Assembly: GCF_014633365.1 (NCBI RefSeq) | Contig: NC_068352.1 | Location: 21,113,310-21,177,309 of the forward strand | Source: Diospyros lotus | Taxonomy: Eukaryota > Streptophyta > Magnoliopsida > Ericales > Ebenaceae | Length of the DNA: 64,000 bases | Direction of reading: 5' to 3' | Part shown: in pieces, positions 34,201 to 45,761 of the stretch | Numbering within the stretch: position 1 is the first letter of the stretch | Layout: each line of letters starts with the position of its first letter | Position numbers and translations under genes: made by a program | The notes under the pieces: model-generated | Seen by the model: only the letters and a program-made list of their open reading frames with translations | The model's database searches: none | Told to the model about the DNA's origin: nothing

Positions 34201-35675
34201 ATTTTGGGATGTGCAGATGAGATGGCCTGCCTGCCTGCCTGCCTTCGTCTTTCTATTATTAATTATTTTAGTTTGGCACTGCCGCCGCCGCCTCCATCCG
34301 CCTAAGACATGACATTCACCTTCACCGTCACTCTCTACGTCAAAAAGGCAGCGGCAGCGGCAGCAGCACCAGCTGTAGCTCACACAGCCCGCCCTTTAAC
34401 CAATTGAAACTAAAATAATGACGCATACATCATCTGCGTACCCTGTGTGTGTCAGCCTAAGCAATTTAAATATGTAAAATTTTTATTGGGTCGACCCACC
34501 CACTTGGATACCCGTATCATTATCCTTCAAAGTAAATAAAATATTCTTAAATTAATTCATAATTAAATTTTTTTGAATATCACTCCCTTAGACCGGGTCA
34601 ATCAACGAGAGCATGACAGCCTGCCTGATGGTATAATTTAAGTAATAAAACAGCAAGATCATATAATTATGACATTTTTATAATACAGTAATAAATTATA
34701 GAATATAATGGCAAAGTGAACATATTTATTCAATTTTTTTATAATTAAAATTATATCACTCAAAATCCAGTAAAAAAATAAATAAAAAAGCAATTAAAGC
34801 TCACGACAACTGGAACTTACATTTTGGGTCACGGGATGAGCACAGTACACATCAGAAATTAGTTTGAATGATTCAAAGCCGTGACGAAACTTGAGCATTA
34901 AAATTCCTCACGCCTATAGCCTATAGGACTTGTACATTTGATTAAAATAAATGCAATAAAACCCCCAGAGAGTTGCAGTGTTTTGTTCTAGAAGCCTATG
35001 TGAGAGCTAGTTTGCGAGTTGGGTGACGATCGCAATTTTAATTCTAATTTTTTTTTAAAAAAAAAAACCCGAAAAAGACTGGTTCTATAACTCATAACTC
35101 TGATAAACATGACGGCACGCCACATGTTTATACATGTATCGAGGATTATTCTAGTCTTTTTCAGATTGGCAATAGCCCAAATTCACAGGCTGCCCAAATA
35201 TGACTTTGCACTCAGTTTAGATGATAAACATTACTATTCTCACAGCTTCGTAATGATGCACACTTGCCAGCTATGCCTTATCCATTGAACCACCCCATCA
35301 GCCCCGAAAACCGACAGTTTGCTGGTATTTGATTTTCCAGTCACATCATGGTAGGGGAATTAACTATGCCTTATCCATTTGATCCAAGCCCTGAGCCTTC
35401 AAAACTGACACCTTGCTGCTATTTCATTTCTCAGTCACATCATGTCTACATAATTAATCAATCCCACCTAATAAGATTAAAACCCACTTTTGTCCATTGC
35501 TAAATATCAGGTTCGTCACTAACCGACCGATCATCCTATGGCGGTTTTACGGTCCTTAAACAGCCCACGTTGAGAATCAACACTGTTAAGTTCCAAATGT
35601 TCGAAGGCAAGAAGGAAAGTCATTAAAAGAAAGGGCTCTAAAAGACAACATCTAGGTACATCCAGGATTTTTATC
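34201..35675. other. Convergent intergenic region and CER16-like 3' UTR
   Basis: Holds the tails of two convergent genes. Near-repeats occur at 35276-35350 and 35369-35445 (TATGCCTTATCCATT, CAGTCACATCATG), suggesting a small local duplication. No ORF or RNA gene is supported. Confidence 0.45.
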
Positions 35676-36788
35676 TTATGGACCGTTTATAGTATTAAAC
35701 CATGAATCAAAATCATCTAACACTTTAGACTTCGGAGCAGGGCCAGAGGAAGGGGAAGACGTAGTATTAAGACGGGCAGCCGTTACCTCGTCAGGATGTG
35801 CCGTGGTCTTTTCATCCGTCAGATTGGATGTTTGCTCGAGTAGGTCATCAAGGACACCATCCAAGTTGGCCATGGCAGCGGCTGATTTAGACTCCTCTCG
35901 ATCTTTCCTCGAAGGTTGATCAAACGACGATGATTGAACAAGCATACTTCCTCCAAATAATGAAGTTGAAGTTTCTTGTTCTCCAACAGGAAAACCAGAG
36001 GATGTTTCCTTAAGTAGGTCATCGAGGGAATCATCGCAGTTGGTCACATCTAAAGCTTGTTTCAAGCAACCTGAATCTTTTCCTGAAGGCTGAGGGGCGT
36101 GCTTCAAAGATGAAATTCCTTTTATCCTCGATGAAGTTTCTTCTTTGTGGATCAAAAATGAGTTGCTAGAGTTTGTAGCAACTGATGAGGTTTCCTTAAG
36201 TAGGTCATCAAGGGCATCATCAAAATTGGTGGTAAATGAAGCACTTTCAAAGTCCGTATCTTTTCTCGAAGGCTGATCTGGAGCCTGTTCTAAAGATGAA
36301 GTTACCTCAATCCATGATGCAGTTCCTTCTTGTTGAACCCAAGACTTGTCACTAGACTTCTTTTTAGCAACCGAAGAATCATAGAAATTTGTTTCATTGG
36401 GCGACTCAAGAAGCATATCAAGCTCTGGCTGCTCTGCTTCTGCTGCCTTGCCCTCAAACCCAGAGCATTTTTTCTTTGAATTTCCAGAACCTCCAATTAC
36501 TTGTGCTTTGTACTGGAATGTATTTCCACGAGTTTTGCCAGGTTGAATTGGTTCATTCTTAACCTGATTTGTAGACTTCAATCCTTCAGCAGATGAGGTT
36601 GAAACTGAATGACGTATCCAAGAAGTATTGGGTGACATTAACTCACTAATTTGACCCTCCGTCATAGTTGTGTCATGGTAACTATGGGAAGCTAATTGAT
36701 CAGAACTTTTCTTCACGCTTTCACCTCGTGATGCAGCTTTTACTTGGTCAGATTCCTGACTGAAGCTAGTTTCTGATTCCTTTGTGCT
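35676..36788 (-). CDS. CER16: CER16/RIPR-like protein, exon 4 (last)
   Basis: Begins after the acceptor TGTTACAG (complement ending at 36789) with STKESETSFSQESDQ and runs 370 codons to TAA. Low-complexity, acidic and Ser-rich, with no enzymatic domain. It contains three related modules: NFDDALDDLLKETSS, NCDDSLDDLLKETSS and NLDGVLDDLLEQTSN, each preceded by a PSRKD- or PSGKD-like phrase. It ends in SKVLDDFDSWFNTINGP, which I recall as the conserved C-terminus of plant CER16/RIPR. The triplicated LDDLL module may be a short linear interaction motif; that is inference. An ATG at 36818 opens the frame further upstream but lies in the intron. Confidence 0.85.
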   Translation of the reverse strand, partial: STKESETSFSQESDQVKAASRGESVKKSSDQLASHSYHDTTMTEGQISELMSPNTSWIRHSVSTSSAEGLKSTNQVKNEPIQPGKTRGNTFQYKAQVIGGSGNSKKKCSGFEGKAAEAEQPELDMLLESPNETNFYDSSVAKKKSSDKSWVQQEGTASWIEVTSSLEQAPDQPSRKDTDFESASFTTNFDDALDDLLKETSSVATNSSNSFLIHKEETSSRIKGISSLKHAPQPSGKDSGCLKQALDVTNCDDSLDDLLKETSSGFPVGEQETSTSLFGGSMLVQSSSFDQPSRKDREESKSAAAMANLDGVLDDLLEQTSNLTDEKTTAHPDEVTAARLNTTSSPSSGPAPKSKVLDDFDSWFNTINGP

Positions 36789-38634
36789 CTGTAACATGCA
36801 ACATAATTTAGGTAACACAAACTACCAAATTCGTAAAATGCAATACAGGTAATGCTATTGTAATATTTAGCAATAATCAAAGCAATGCAACTAGTGGATT
36901 TTGTTATGTCATGGCTATTTCCTTGACCAAAACATTGTCCAGACGTGCTTTTCATCTTCTTATTGAAATGAGTTTTTATGAGTTCAAATAATAATCAAGC
37001 ATAAGGAATGTTTAAAAAAAAAAATACCAAGGCATGTTGATTTTTTTTAAGAAAAAAAAAATACAACTTTTAATCAAATTTTAGAAAATACTACAGTTGT
37101 GAAACTATGTAAGAAACTACTACAAAATTTCCCATGTCAGCAACAATAACCATGTGGTAATTTAACTGAACAGAATTCGCTCCTCATGGGAGCAAGGCCC
37201 TCCGTGTCAGCAGCCTGCTGGTGGAAACAGTAACTCGGTGCTCATAGGAGTGAGTTTCACTGTCAATTTATCATACCAGCATGTGATGTCTACACGAAAG
37301 AACTTGTAGTGGTTTATTAAATAATTTCAAAACTGTATTTTTTTTAATATGTCTAAGAAATTGTAGTTTTTTTAAAAGAAAATTCAGGAATGTTTAGACA
37401 TCACTTCGGGTCTTTTTTATTTTTTTGGTGGTAATGTTAATAGTAAAGAGATGGAAGAGTGCCCTATTGCCTCACCAGATGCCACCACAAGAAGGGCATG
37501 AGAAGGTTGTTCAAATGTCATTGGAAATTTCAGCTAAATTTGGAAAGATGTATTAAGATTTGGTTAATTATGTACAAGAATAGGATGCCTTGGATCCTTG
37601 GGACCCCGGCGCAGTTCCGCAATCAACCTAAGCATATCATTTAAGGAGCAAACTCCTGGTGGACTTCCAGGAAAGGCTACTCAAGTTTGAGTGACTTAAC
37701 CAGTGAAAAATTGTACTGAGTCAAGTATAAATTGGAAGGGACCTCAATTTCATTGTCTTATTAATATTATAGCGTCAGATTAGTTCGTGGAGCAGATTCA
37801 ACCTTATTCCCTAATGTTGAACCAGAGGTTTTTCCTCATCAACACTTTTCCGCCACCTTCATCTCAAGTTAGATCTACTATTGCATCCCTTAACAATTTG
37901 TTAAGTTGAATTGAATAGAGAAAGGGGAAATATCAACCAAAGTGGATGAAACAGCTATCTGAGTTCAAAGTTATCATGTACTTCTTTATAGTAAAACAAT
38001 ATTATTTTCCATCAAGCAATTCTTTTATCCTCTGCACTGCAGGGTGAACTGCTAGTTCATCAATATTCCGAGAAGTATCTTCACACAGTATTTAGCATAA
38101 CGAGGTTACTTTTATGGAAAACGAATTTTGGAAATCACATTGGAAGAAAACAAGGTAAGTAGGGAAAGATGAGTAACTATTTTTGATACAAAACCATGAG
38201 TAGCAAAGAAATGGGAACAATCGAGAGATACAGCCAAAAAAATTGCATAGTTGCTTCAAATGTCCAAATTTGATAAATGGAGATAATATAAGGAAATAGT
38301 GAAGCCCTAGGCCACAAGTTTTACAATTGCAAACAAACAGAATAACTATTATTTATTCAATAAGCAAATAAGAAAAATTCATTTGTCTGATTCTTCTGTA
38401 CTGTTCACCCTAGAATTTTTTTGAATTTATTTCAGAAAATTTCATAATCCCAATAAATCATGAAGTAGATGCAATGCAATAGATACTTGAAGCTAAAAAA
38501 AGAAAAATAGTGTCATGAACCTCTATTCTCCACAACTAGTGAGGCTCAATAACCTTGCATTCTTGCTGAACAAACAGCTCAAAATAAACTGTAAAATTCT
38601 GTTCAAATATGTTCAGATGGGAAAATACACATAC
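36789..38634 (-). other. CER16-like intron 3
   Basis: 1846 bp, donor CTG/GTATGT (complement at 38634), acceptor ACAG. Contains the inverted-repeat element at 37015-37385. The frame at 37459-37644 has no recognised domain. Nothing else stands out. Confidence 0.8.
37015..37385. mobile_element. Inverted-repeat (MULE-like) MITE in intron 3
   Basis: Flanked by an 11-bp direct repeat AGGAATGTTTA at 37004-37014 and 37386-37396, compatible with the 9-11-bp TSDs of Mutator-like elements. The arms are long and diverged: TACAGTTGTGAAACTATGTA (about 37092-37111) pairs with the complement of 37319-37338, with further matches toward both ends. No ORF of interest. Confidence 0.6.
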
Positions 38635-38739
38635 CAGCTCTGGTGGTAAGAGGTCTGGTTCCATGAAGAGCCTTTCAGGCAAATCCACTTTTGCAAGTTG
38701 TTCAGCAAGGAGATTCAGATTTAGGGAGAGAAATGACGC
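38635..38739 (-). CDS. CER16: CER16/RIPR-like protein, exon 3
   Basis: Exactly 35 codons, phase 0 at both ends: ASFLSLNLNLLAEQLAKVDL then PERLFMEPDLLPPEL. The acceptor is TTGTAG (complement, AG at 38740-38741), the donor CTG/GTATGTG. The order and content match what I recall of the CER16 family between the DDNFIVED block of exon 2 and the variable C-terminal half. The exon is an isolated 105 bp between a 1.8-kb and a 16.9-kb intron, so it would be easily missed or skipped by gene prediction. Confidence 0.85.
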
Positions 38740-39115
38740 CTACAACCCAAACAGAGAATAGAATCCATATGCGCCCATCAACATGTGTGAACTAAGCAAA
38801 AAATAGAATGGAAAAATAGATAAATAAATCAAACCATAATAGTTTCCAGTTTATGCTTGGAAATAGCTGAAAAATCAGCTGGAGTTGCAGTAGTAACTCA
38901 TGTTTAAAGCATGTGACATGCTTTAGGATTAGGTTATCTGCATGGCCACATTGTTAGTCAATATATTTGGTGTTAGCTTACATATGATGCACTTTCTGTG
39001 CCAGAATTCAAGCCACAGTTTAAAAAGTTTGGATCCCTTTCATTGCTATAAGCATACTATTGTTGCCGAACTACAACAATAAATGTATGTATGTATGGGA
39101 GACCGTCTAAAAATG

Positions 39116-39420
39116 TGTCATGGACCTAGGATTCATGACAGGTTTAAAAGGTAATTGGAAGGAATTCACGGCCGAGGGGGGTTAGATCAGAAGAAATGGG
39201 GAAGAAATTAGGGAAGAATAGAATAGAGAGGGAGACTAGGGAGAACCGAGAGATTAGAGGGAAATTGGAGGGAGATTGAGAGAATCCAAGAGAGGGAAAT
39301 GATAGAATTCATTTAACAATTCAAACATGATTTTCTCTAACTACCTTAGCCTATTTATAGGCTTTACCAAGGAAGGTACTAACAGCTACAAAATAAGAGT
39401 GGATTCTTAGGGTTATGACA
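39116..39420 (-). mobile_element. 3' LTR (305 bp) of a minus-strand LTR element
   Basis: On the minus strand it runs from TGTCATAACCC to GGTCCATGACA, with a TATA box (CCTATAAATAGG, complement of about 39349-39360). On its upstream side is a purine tract AAGAAGGGGGGAAT (complement of 39421-39434), a good polypurine tract. LTR length and start resemble those of chromovirus 2. No matching 5' LTR is in the window. Confidence 0.75.
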
Positions 39421-40121
39421 ATTCCCCCCTTCTTGAGAGAGATTGTTCTCAAGAACTTACAGCGATTGCTCACTGCTCTCATCCAATCCCATCTTTTTCT
39501 CTCTATTTGATTCTTCTTTCTTTCTTTCTACTTCTAGGTCTCTTCCTCTTCGCTCTTAAGTTCGCACGAGCAATTCCAGGCATAAGTTGAACCAAAACTT
39601 CAATAGAAATAACCTTATTGAATTTGAGCCAAACATAACCACCTACTACAATAGCTTCCCAATCAAGAGCGAACTCCCATTTAAGAACATGATCAACCAC
39701 TCCCTGACTATCATAGTTGGCAACTGAAACCTGCAAGTGTGGATTAGTTTTAAGTTCACACATCCGACTAGTTACCATAAGAAAGGCGAGTGATGGAACA
39801 CAATCTTTGTTTACATATGTGCTCCTCATCTCCTCATCTTCGATGTTGGTTATTTTGAGCCCAGAGGATTGTCTAACGAAATCCTCAGCTGCAGTAGGAA
39901 AATGCCGAAGGGGCAGATTGTCTTCCTCTAGTCTTAGGACTCCTTCATCCTTGTAAGTAGTTTCCTTAGAGCCACTATGAGACAGCTCCGATTTGGATTG
40001 CCCAATTAGAACTTCTTTGACTGCTTGTAGAGAAGCAAAGACTTGATCCAACTTAGAATTGTTGTCAAAGGCATCACCATAACAGCTTTGACCTGCTTCA
40101 TGATCGGGACATCTAATGAAT
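39421..40121 (-). CDS. Internal part of the minus-strand LTR element with a 182-residue ORF
   Basis: The ORF 39503-40051 (minus) is uninterrupted and starts MDQVFASLQAVKEVLIG; an open frame continues upstream to about 40115. The middle contains DEEMRSTYVNKDCVPSLAF and DWEAIVVGGYVWLKFNKV; the C-terminus is basic (RAKRKRPRSRKKERRIK). I recognise no gag, protease, RT, RNase H, integrase or chromodomain motif. Its position just before PPT and 3' LTR suggests either the tail of an extra ORF or a non-autonomous element's cargo. It is cut at 40121 by chromovirus 1. Function unknown. Confidence 0.45.
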
Positions 40122-40490
40122 TGTCACATATATAGAGGGTATTTAGGTAAAATGTAAGGGTGCAAGTGGGAAGAGGAAAAAAGAATAATAACAAAATGTA
40201 GTTAGACTATTTTGTAAATAGCCTTGGCGGGAACGCTTGTATGTACTCAGGTAAGGGCTATAAATTGTACCCCACCCCTCATGGAAAAGGCATCGAGAAT
40301 TTGAATAGAACATTCTCTGGATTTCCCTCTGAACTTCTACTCTCTCTTTCTCTCTCTCATTCTTCTAATCTCTCTCTCCTTTCTATCAATTTGTCCATCT
40401 CATTACAGGAATTCTCTCGAATTTCGACAATCCGTGTCCATTCAAAAGAAGCTCCGAATTGATTATTGCCAGGTCCCCGAGGATCTAACA
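40122..40490 (+). repeat. 5' LTR of chromovirus 1 (369 bp)
   Basis: Begins TGTCACATATATAGAGGG and ends GGATCTAACA. Same length as the 3' LTR at 45228-45596, from which it differs at roughly 30 or more positions (about 8-9%). Contains TATAAATTGTACC (about 40259-40271) as probable promoter and CT-rich U5. Confidence 0.9.
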
Positions 40491-40494
40491 ATTT

Positions 40495-40505
40495 TGGTAT
40501 CAAAG
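40495..40505 (+). other. Primer-binding site of chromovirus 1 (mutated)
   Basis: TGGTATCAAAG, four bases after the LTR, one mismatch to the tRNA-Met PBS TGGTATCAGAG. Confidence 0.75.
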
Positions 40506-40540
40506 TAGTGCTTGGGCCGCGGGAGTTTAAAGGATTAGCA

Positions 40541-41800
40541 ATGGTCATGGGAACGAGAATGAAGAGTCTAGAGACTCAGATGCAATAGATTGGATCCACG
40601 GCGAACGATCTGCAAAATAGAGTGGATCAATTAGAATTAGGATCTAACCGAAATCACGAGGCCATTTTGGCAGTTGAACGAAAATTGGAGGCAGCGATCA
40701 CACAGATCCACAATGATCTGGGAGTCCAGAAAAGGGAGCAAATGCAGACGTTCATAGTAATGTTTGTGAGGCAAAACTAGATGCATATGTCACCTCACTT
40801 CCCTCCAAGGGAAAGAACGGATCCCATACTACTAGGTTAGGGGAGGATGGGACCAGGGACGAGAGATCAGGGGATAAACCAAAGACCACCGGAGACATCA
40901 GAAGGCGATGAGGAGAGTGGTGAATTGGGATGGAGAAGGTGACCAGAGACACCGGTGGGTCATCACCAACAAGAAATGCCCCTACCACTATTGGAAATCC
41001 CGTTATTTAACGGCCTCAGCCCTTGCTTGTGGATCAAAAGGTGCGAATGGGCGTTTGAATGGTATGGGGTGCCTGAAGGGCATAAGGTAACCATGGCAGC
41101 AGCGTACCTTAACGACGCTGGTGACGCATGGTACCAGGGGTGGTCCAAAGTCAGAGAAGAGTGCAAGTGGGAGGAATTCGAGGAGGAGCTGTGTGAGAGG
41201 TTTGGGGATTGAGGCCTATCTGATGTAGTAGAGGAGTTTAATAAGCTCAAACAGGTAAGATCAATGATGGACTACCAACTACGATTTGAGGAATTAAAGG
41301 CCTTAATGCTTAATCACAACCTATATCTGACAGAGGCTTACTTCGTTTCAAGCTTCCTAAGTGGCTTGAACGAGGAGCTAAGGCCAATGGTTAAGGTACT
41401 TCGTCCTAGAACTCTAAAACATGCTGCTGATAGCGCTAGGCTCCACGAGCAAACGATGGAGGCGCTAATGAGGAAATAGAGAATGGTGGCTATGGGAGTT
41501 GCTCAAGGAAGTCTCCCTCCAGGGAGAGATTATGGTAAGGAGATGGGTAAAGGATCACCAAGGGGAAGAATTTGGCACTGTCAGCACTGACGACCCAATA
41601 TGGGAGGACCATGGAGCAGAGAAGACAGGCCAATCTGTGCTTCAAGTACGGGGAGAAGTATTTCCCTGGTCACCAATGTCGAACGCAACTCCTACTGCTA
41701 GAAGGAGAAGAGGAGTTAGTAGAGGAAGAGGAGGAACCACCCCTCCAGCAAGGAGAAGAGGAGTTAGTAGAGGAGAGATCTCGTTACATGCCTTGAAGGG
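40541..41800 (+). pseudogene. Chromovirus 1 gag
   Basis: Starts MVMGTRMKSLETQMQ followed by a stop. Later blocks: IPLFNGLSPCLWIKRCEWAF, VPEGHKVTMAAAYLNDAGDAWYQGW, EEFEEELCERFGD, DYQLRFEELKALM, and SSFLSGLNEELRPMVKVL. The zinc knuckle reads CFKYGEKYFPGHQC, so its second Cys is Tyr. At least six stops or frameshifts separate the pieces. Compared with chromovirus 2 the order of blocks is the same but many residues differ. Confidence 0.85.
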
Positions 41801-44800
41801 CTTGACCAATAGCAAGATCATCAAGGTTGAAGGGAATGTAAGTGACAATAAGCTGATGATTCTTATTGACAGTGGTAGCACCCACAGTTTTTTGGATGAA
41901 GGCACAACCCGGAGATTGCAATGCCTCCTGGTTACAACACAGCCACTGTCAGTGACTATAGCGAATGGAAGCAAAGTCTTAAGCAAATTAGCATGTATCC
42001 GATTTTATTAGGAGATGCAAGGAGAGGGGTTTGAGGCTGATTTGAGACTTCTCAAATTAGGAAGGTGTGATGTGGTGTTAGCGTGGATTGGATGAAGCAA
42101 GTCAGCCTAATTTGCTTTGATTTTAACAAGATGGAAGTGAAGTTTGAGAAAGAGGGTAAGCCGATAACCTTAACAGGAAACAAAGAATGGGCAACGTGTA
42201 AGATGATAACAGGGAGAAGACTGCATAAGATGCTTAGACCAAAACTGAATTAGGTGACAATTATTTTCAATCCAGGCAGTGGAAAAGGGGAATGAAGAGT
42301 TGGAAGAGGAGGGAGAATTCATGCTAACGGTTAGCACCACTCCTCAAGCTAACCTAGAGGTATATCAAACTGACCTCCTTAATATGCTACTTATTGAGTT
42401 TGAAAATCTATTCGTAGAACTTGTAACCCTTCCCCCAACCAAACCTATCGACCACACCATCCACCTCAAACCCAACATTGACCCCATTAACATCCGAGCC
42501 TACCGATACCCTCCTAACCAGAAAACGATTATAGAGAATCTGGTTAGAGAGATGCTTCAGAAATCCCTCATCAGGCCTAGCCATAGCCCCTTTGCCTCCC
42601 TTGTGTTGCTAGTAAAGAAAAAGGATGGTACATGGCGGTTTTGCATAAACTACCGCCAATTGAATGAAGTTACCACCAAAGACAAATTCACAATTCCCCT
42701 TATTAAGGACTTAATAGATGAACTAAGCCATGCCACCATCTTCACTAAACTTGACATAAGATCCGGTTATCACCACATCCAAATGAACCCCCTTGACATA
42801 CACAAGACTGACTTCCGCACCCACCAAGGCCACTACGAATTCTTTGCAATGCCCTTTGGCCTAACAAATGCCCCAGCCACCTTCCAATCCCTCATGAACC
42901 AAATTTTTGAACCCCACCTTTGAGACTTTATACTTGTATTCTTTGATGACATTTTGGTGTACAGCCCCACCTTTGAACTTCACTTAAAGCACCTACAGAC
43001 TACATTTGAGATTTTAAAACTCAATAGGTTGTATATCAAGAGGCAAAAATATGTCTTTGCACAAAACCAGGTGGAGTATTTGGGGTATCTGATATCTGGG
43101 CAGGGGGTGAACACCGACCCCAACAAGGTGGCAGCCATGATCAATTGGCCAAGGCCGACATCAATTAAGGCCTTGAGGGGATTCTTAGGGCTAACGGGCT
43201 ATTATAGAAGATTTGTGAAGGGATATTGGACAATCAATAAACCATTGATTGATTTGTTAAAGAAAGACAGCTTTGTATGGGGTCCCGCAGCAGAGGATGC
43301 ATTTGAGTTGTTGAAGAAAACAATGAGTGAAGCCCCTGTATTAAGCTTACCAGATTTTGACAAGGCTTTTGTAGTGGAAACAGACGCAAGTAGGGTGGGA
43401 ATAGGGGTTGTCCTGATGCAGGAGAGAAGACCCCTAGCCTTCATAAGCCAAGCCTTAGCTCCGAGGCACACAGGCCTCAGCATCTATGAAAAAGAGTTAC
43501 TGGCAATAATATTTGCAGTAGATAAGTGGCGATATTACCTGGAAATGAGGTGATTCATCATAAAAACCAACCACGAGAGCCTAAAATTCTTGTTGCAGTA
43601 GTAGCTCCACACCCATTTACAAAAGAAGGGGATGACAGCTTATGGGCTTAGATTATGTAATTCAGTACAGAAAGGGAAAAGAGAATGTTGCAGCGGATGC
43701 CCTATCCAAATGTATGGAGGAGGGAACAATAGCAGCTATTACAGTGGTGATACCTAATTGATGCCAGGAGATAGTGAGAAGTTATGAAGAGATAGTGAGA
43801 AGTTATGAGGATGAACGGGTGAAAGGCCTCTTGGAACAACTGATTGTATAACCAAAAAGCAAACCAGGGTACTCCTATGAAAATGGAGTGATCCGATATA
43901 AGGGTAGACTGGTGATAGGGGGCAATGAAGAATTGAAGAAGAGAATACTCCAGGCCCTGCATGAGACTACATTCGGGCGTGCAAAACACTTATCACAAGG
44001 TGAGACAGTTGTTTTTATTGGCCAAAGCTAAAGGAAGAAGTAATGCAATACGTGTTGGCTTGTGAAGTGTGCAAATGATGTAAACATGAGACAGTGGCCT
44101 ACCCGGGGCTACTATAATCACTTCCTATCCCAAGCCAAGCATGGGAGAGTATGTCGATGGATTTTATAGAAGGTCTACCTAAGTCGGATGGGAAGGACTG
44201 CATCCTTGTCGTGGTAGACTGATTCACAAAGTTTGGTCACTTCTTAAGCCTTACTCACCCCTATATTGCCCAGGAAGTAGCTCGAATTATGCTAGATCAG
44301 GTGGTTAAGAAGCATGGGGTGCCTAAAACAATTATCTCGGACAGGGACAAAATATTCACCAGCCTTATGTGGCAAACCTTGTGGAAATCTTTGGGGTCTA
44401 AATTGAATCTTTCCACTGCCAATCATCCCCAAACAGATGGGCAAACATAAAGAGTCAACCAATGCTTGGAAACTTACCTTCGTTGTCTGTGCTTGGAGAA
44501 TCCAAGAGACTGGCACAAATGGTTATCAGTAGCATAGTGGTGGTATAACTCCAACCACCATAGTGCACTACGGATGTCCCTTTTCGAGGCCCTCTTTGGC
44601 TACAAACCACCGCTACTACCAACCCTTCCGGGACCCACCAGTGTCGCAACAGTGGATGAGCACCTACAGCAACAGCAACAGATCCTACAGTAGCTTAAGA
44701 AGGACCTAGCTATGGCATAGAATCGTATGAAGCAAATGGAAGATAAGGGTAGAAGTGAAAGAGAATTTGAAGTTGGAGAAGAAGTGTACTTGAAATTGAG

Positions 44801-45198
44801 GGGGCCTTACCTAAAGTCCCTAACTATCGGTCCGATCTCCAAGCTAAGTTCGAGATACTTTGGGCCTTTCCCATTTTAGCCAAGATTGGCAAAGTGGCCT
44901 ACAAATTACAGTTACCCGGGAACACTTAGATACACCAGTCTTCCATGTGTCATTGCTAAAGAAGGCAGTAGGAGAACAACGGGTGAGTTCCTACTTACCC
45001 TTGGGAGTGCAGGAGACCGAAGGAGCTCCAGAACTAACAGTTGTAGCAGATAGACAGGTGATCTACTGCCAAGAGGCACCCATAATGCAAGTGCTAGTGA
45101 GATGGACCAACCGGCATGAAGACAATAGCTCCTGGGAGTACCTTCCACACTTGCTCAAACAATTTTCGCGAGTAGCCAATTTACTGACTATTTCTTGA
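41801..45198 (+). pseudogene. Chromovirus 1 pol: protease, RT, RNase H, integrase, chromodomain
   Basis: Protease LIDSGSTHSFLDE (about 41860). RT 42420-43050: LVKKKDGTWRFCINYRQLN, KLDIRSGYHHIQ, MPFGLTNAPATFQ and FFDDILVYS (catalytic DD near 42945), with a TGA just before it. RNase H: DASRVGIG (first Asp), YEKELLAI, but the usual TDHESL reads TNHESL. Integrase: CEVCK half-knuckle, [16 protein letters not shown], then TAA at 44448-44450 exactly where the catalytic Glu of QTERVN should be. The C-terminus (VLVRWTNRHEDNSSWEYLP) is a chromodomain-like fold. It is thoroughly dead. Confidence 0.9.
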
Positions 45199-45214
45199 GG
45201 ACAAGAAATACTTT

Positions 45215-45224
45215 AAGGAGGGGG
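45215..45224 (+). other. Polypurine tract of chromovirus 1
   Basis: AAGGAGGGGG three bases before the 3' LTR, where plus-strand priming is expected. Confidence 0.75.
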
Positions 45225-45227
45225 TAT

Positions 45228-45596
45228 TGTCAAGTACCTAGAGGGTACTTAGGTAAAATGTAAGGGTGCAAGTGGGAAGAGGAATAAAGAATAATAACAT
45301 AATGTAGTTAGACTATTTTGTGAACAGCCTTGGCGAGAACGCTTGTATGTACTCGGGTAAGGGGTATAAATTGTATCCCACCCCTCATGGAAAAGGCAAC
45401 AAGAATTTGAATAGAACATTCTCTGGATTTCTCTCTAAACTTCTACTCTCTCTTTCTCTCTCTCATTCTTCTAATCTCTCTCCTTTCTATCAATCTGTCC
45501 GTCTCACTATCGGAATTCTCTCGAATTCCGATAGTCCATGTCAATTCGAAAGAAGCTCCGAATTGATTATTGCCAAGTCCCCGAGGATCTGATACA
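45228..45596 (+). repeat. 3' LTR of chromovirus 1 (369 bp)
   Basis: Begins TGTCAAGTACCTAGAGGG and ends GATCTGATACA. The outer flanks of the element do not form a TSD: TGAAT before 40122 and AAGCT after 45596. They also come from two different resident retroelements. Confidence 0.9.
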
Positions 45597-45761
45597 AAGC
45601 TTTCATTTTAATTCTCCAAAGCCCAAAGTCATTAGTTCCATCGAACTTCTCAATGTCATACCAAGTAGCAAAGGCCTCAGAAGCTGTGGCAGGTTCTAAA
45701 TCCTATTGATTTCTAGGGTTCTTGGAAAATCTTGAATGAGTTCTTGGTTCTGATACCAATT
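45597..45761 (-). pseudogene. Copia gag N-terminus and leader, minus strand
   Basis: On the minus strand, starting from the LTR: PBS TTGGTATCAGAACC (complement of about 45746-45759), then ATASEAFATWYDIEKFDG and TNDFGLWRIKMKA. The EKFDGxNDFGLW block is the typical opening of plant copia gag. It is cut at 45597 by chromovirus 1. The continuation expected on the other side (left of 40122) is not there. Confidence 0.8.

Noticed and set aside
33192..34383. Long minus-strand and alternate-frame ORFs over the glutaredoxin
   Set aside because: Shadows of a G+C-rich coding region and of microsatellites; no domain.
36789..36818. Start of the CER16-like last exon at the ATG at 36818
   Set aside because: Those ten codons lie upstream of a good acceptor (TGTTACAG) and do not fit the family; exon 3 joins at 36788 in phase 0.
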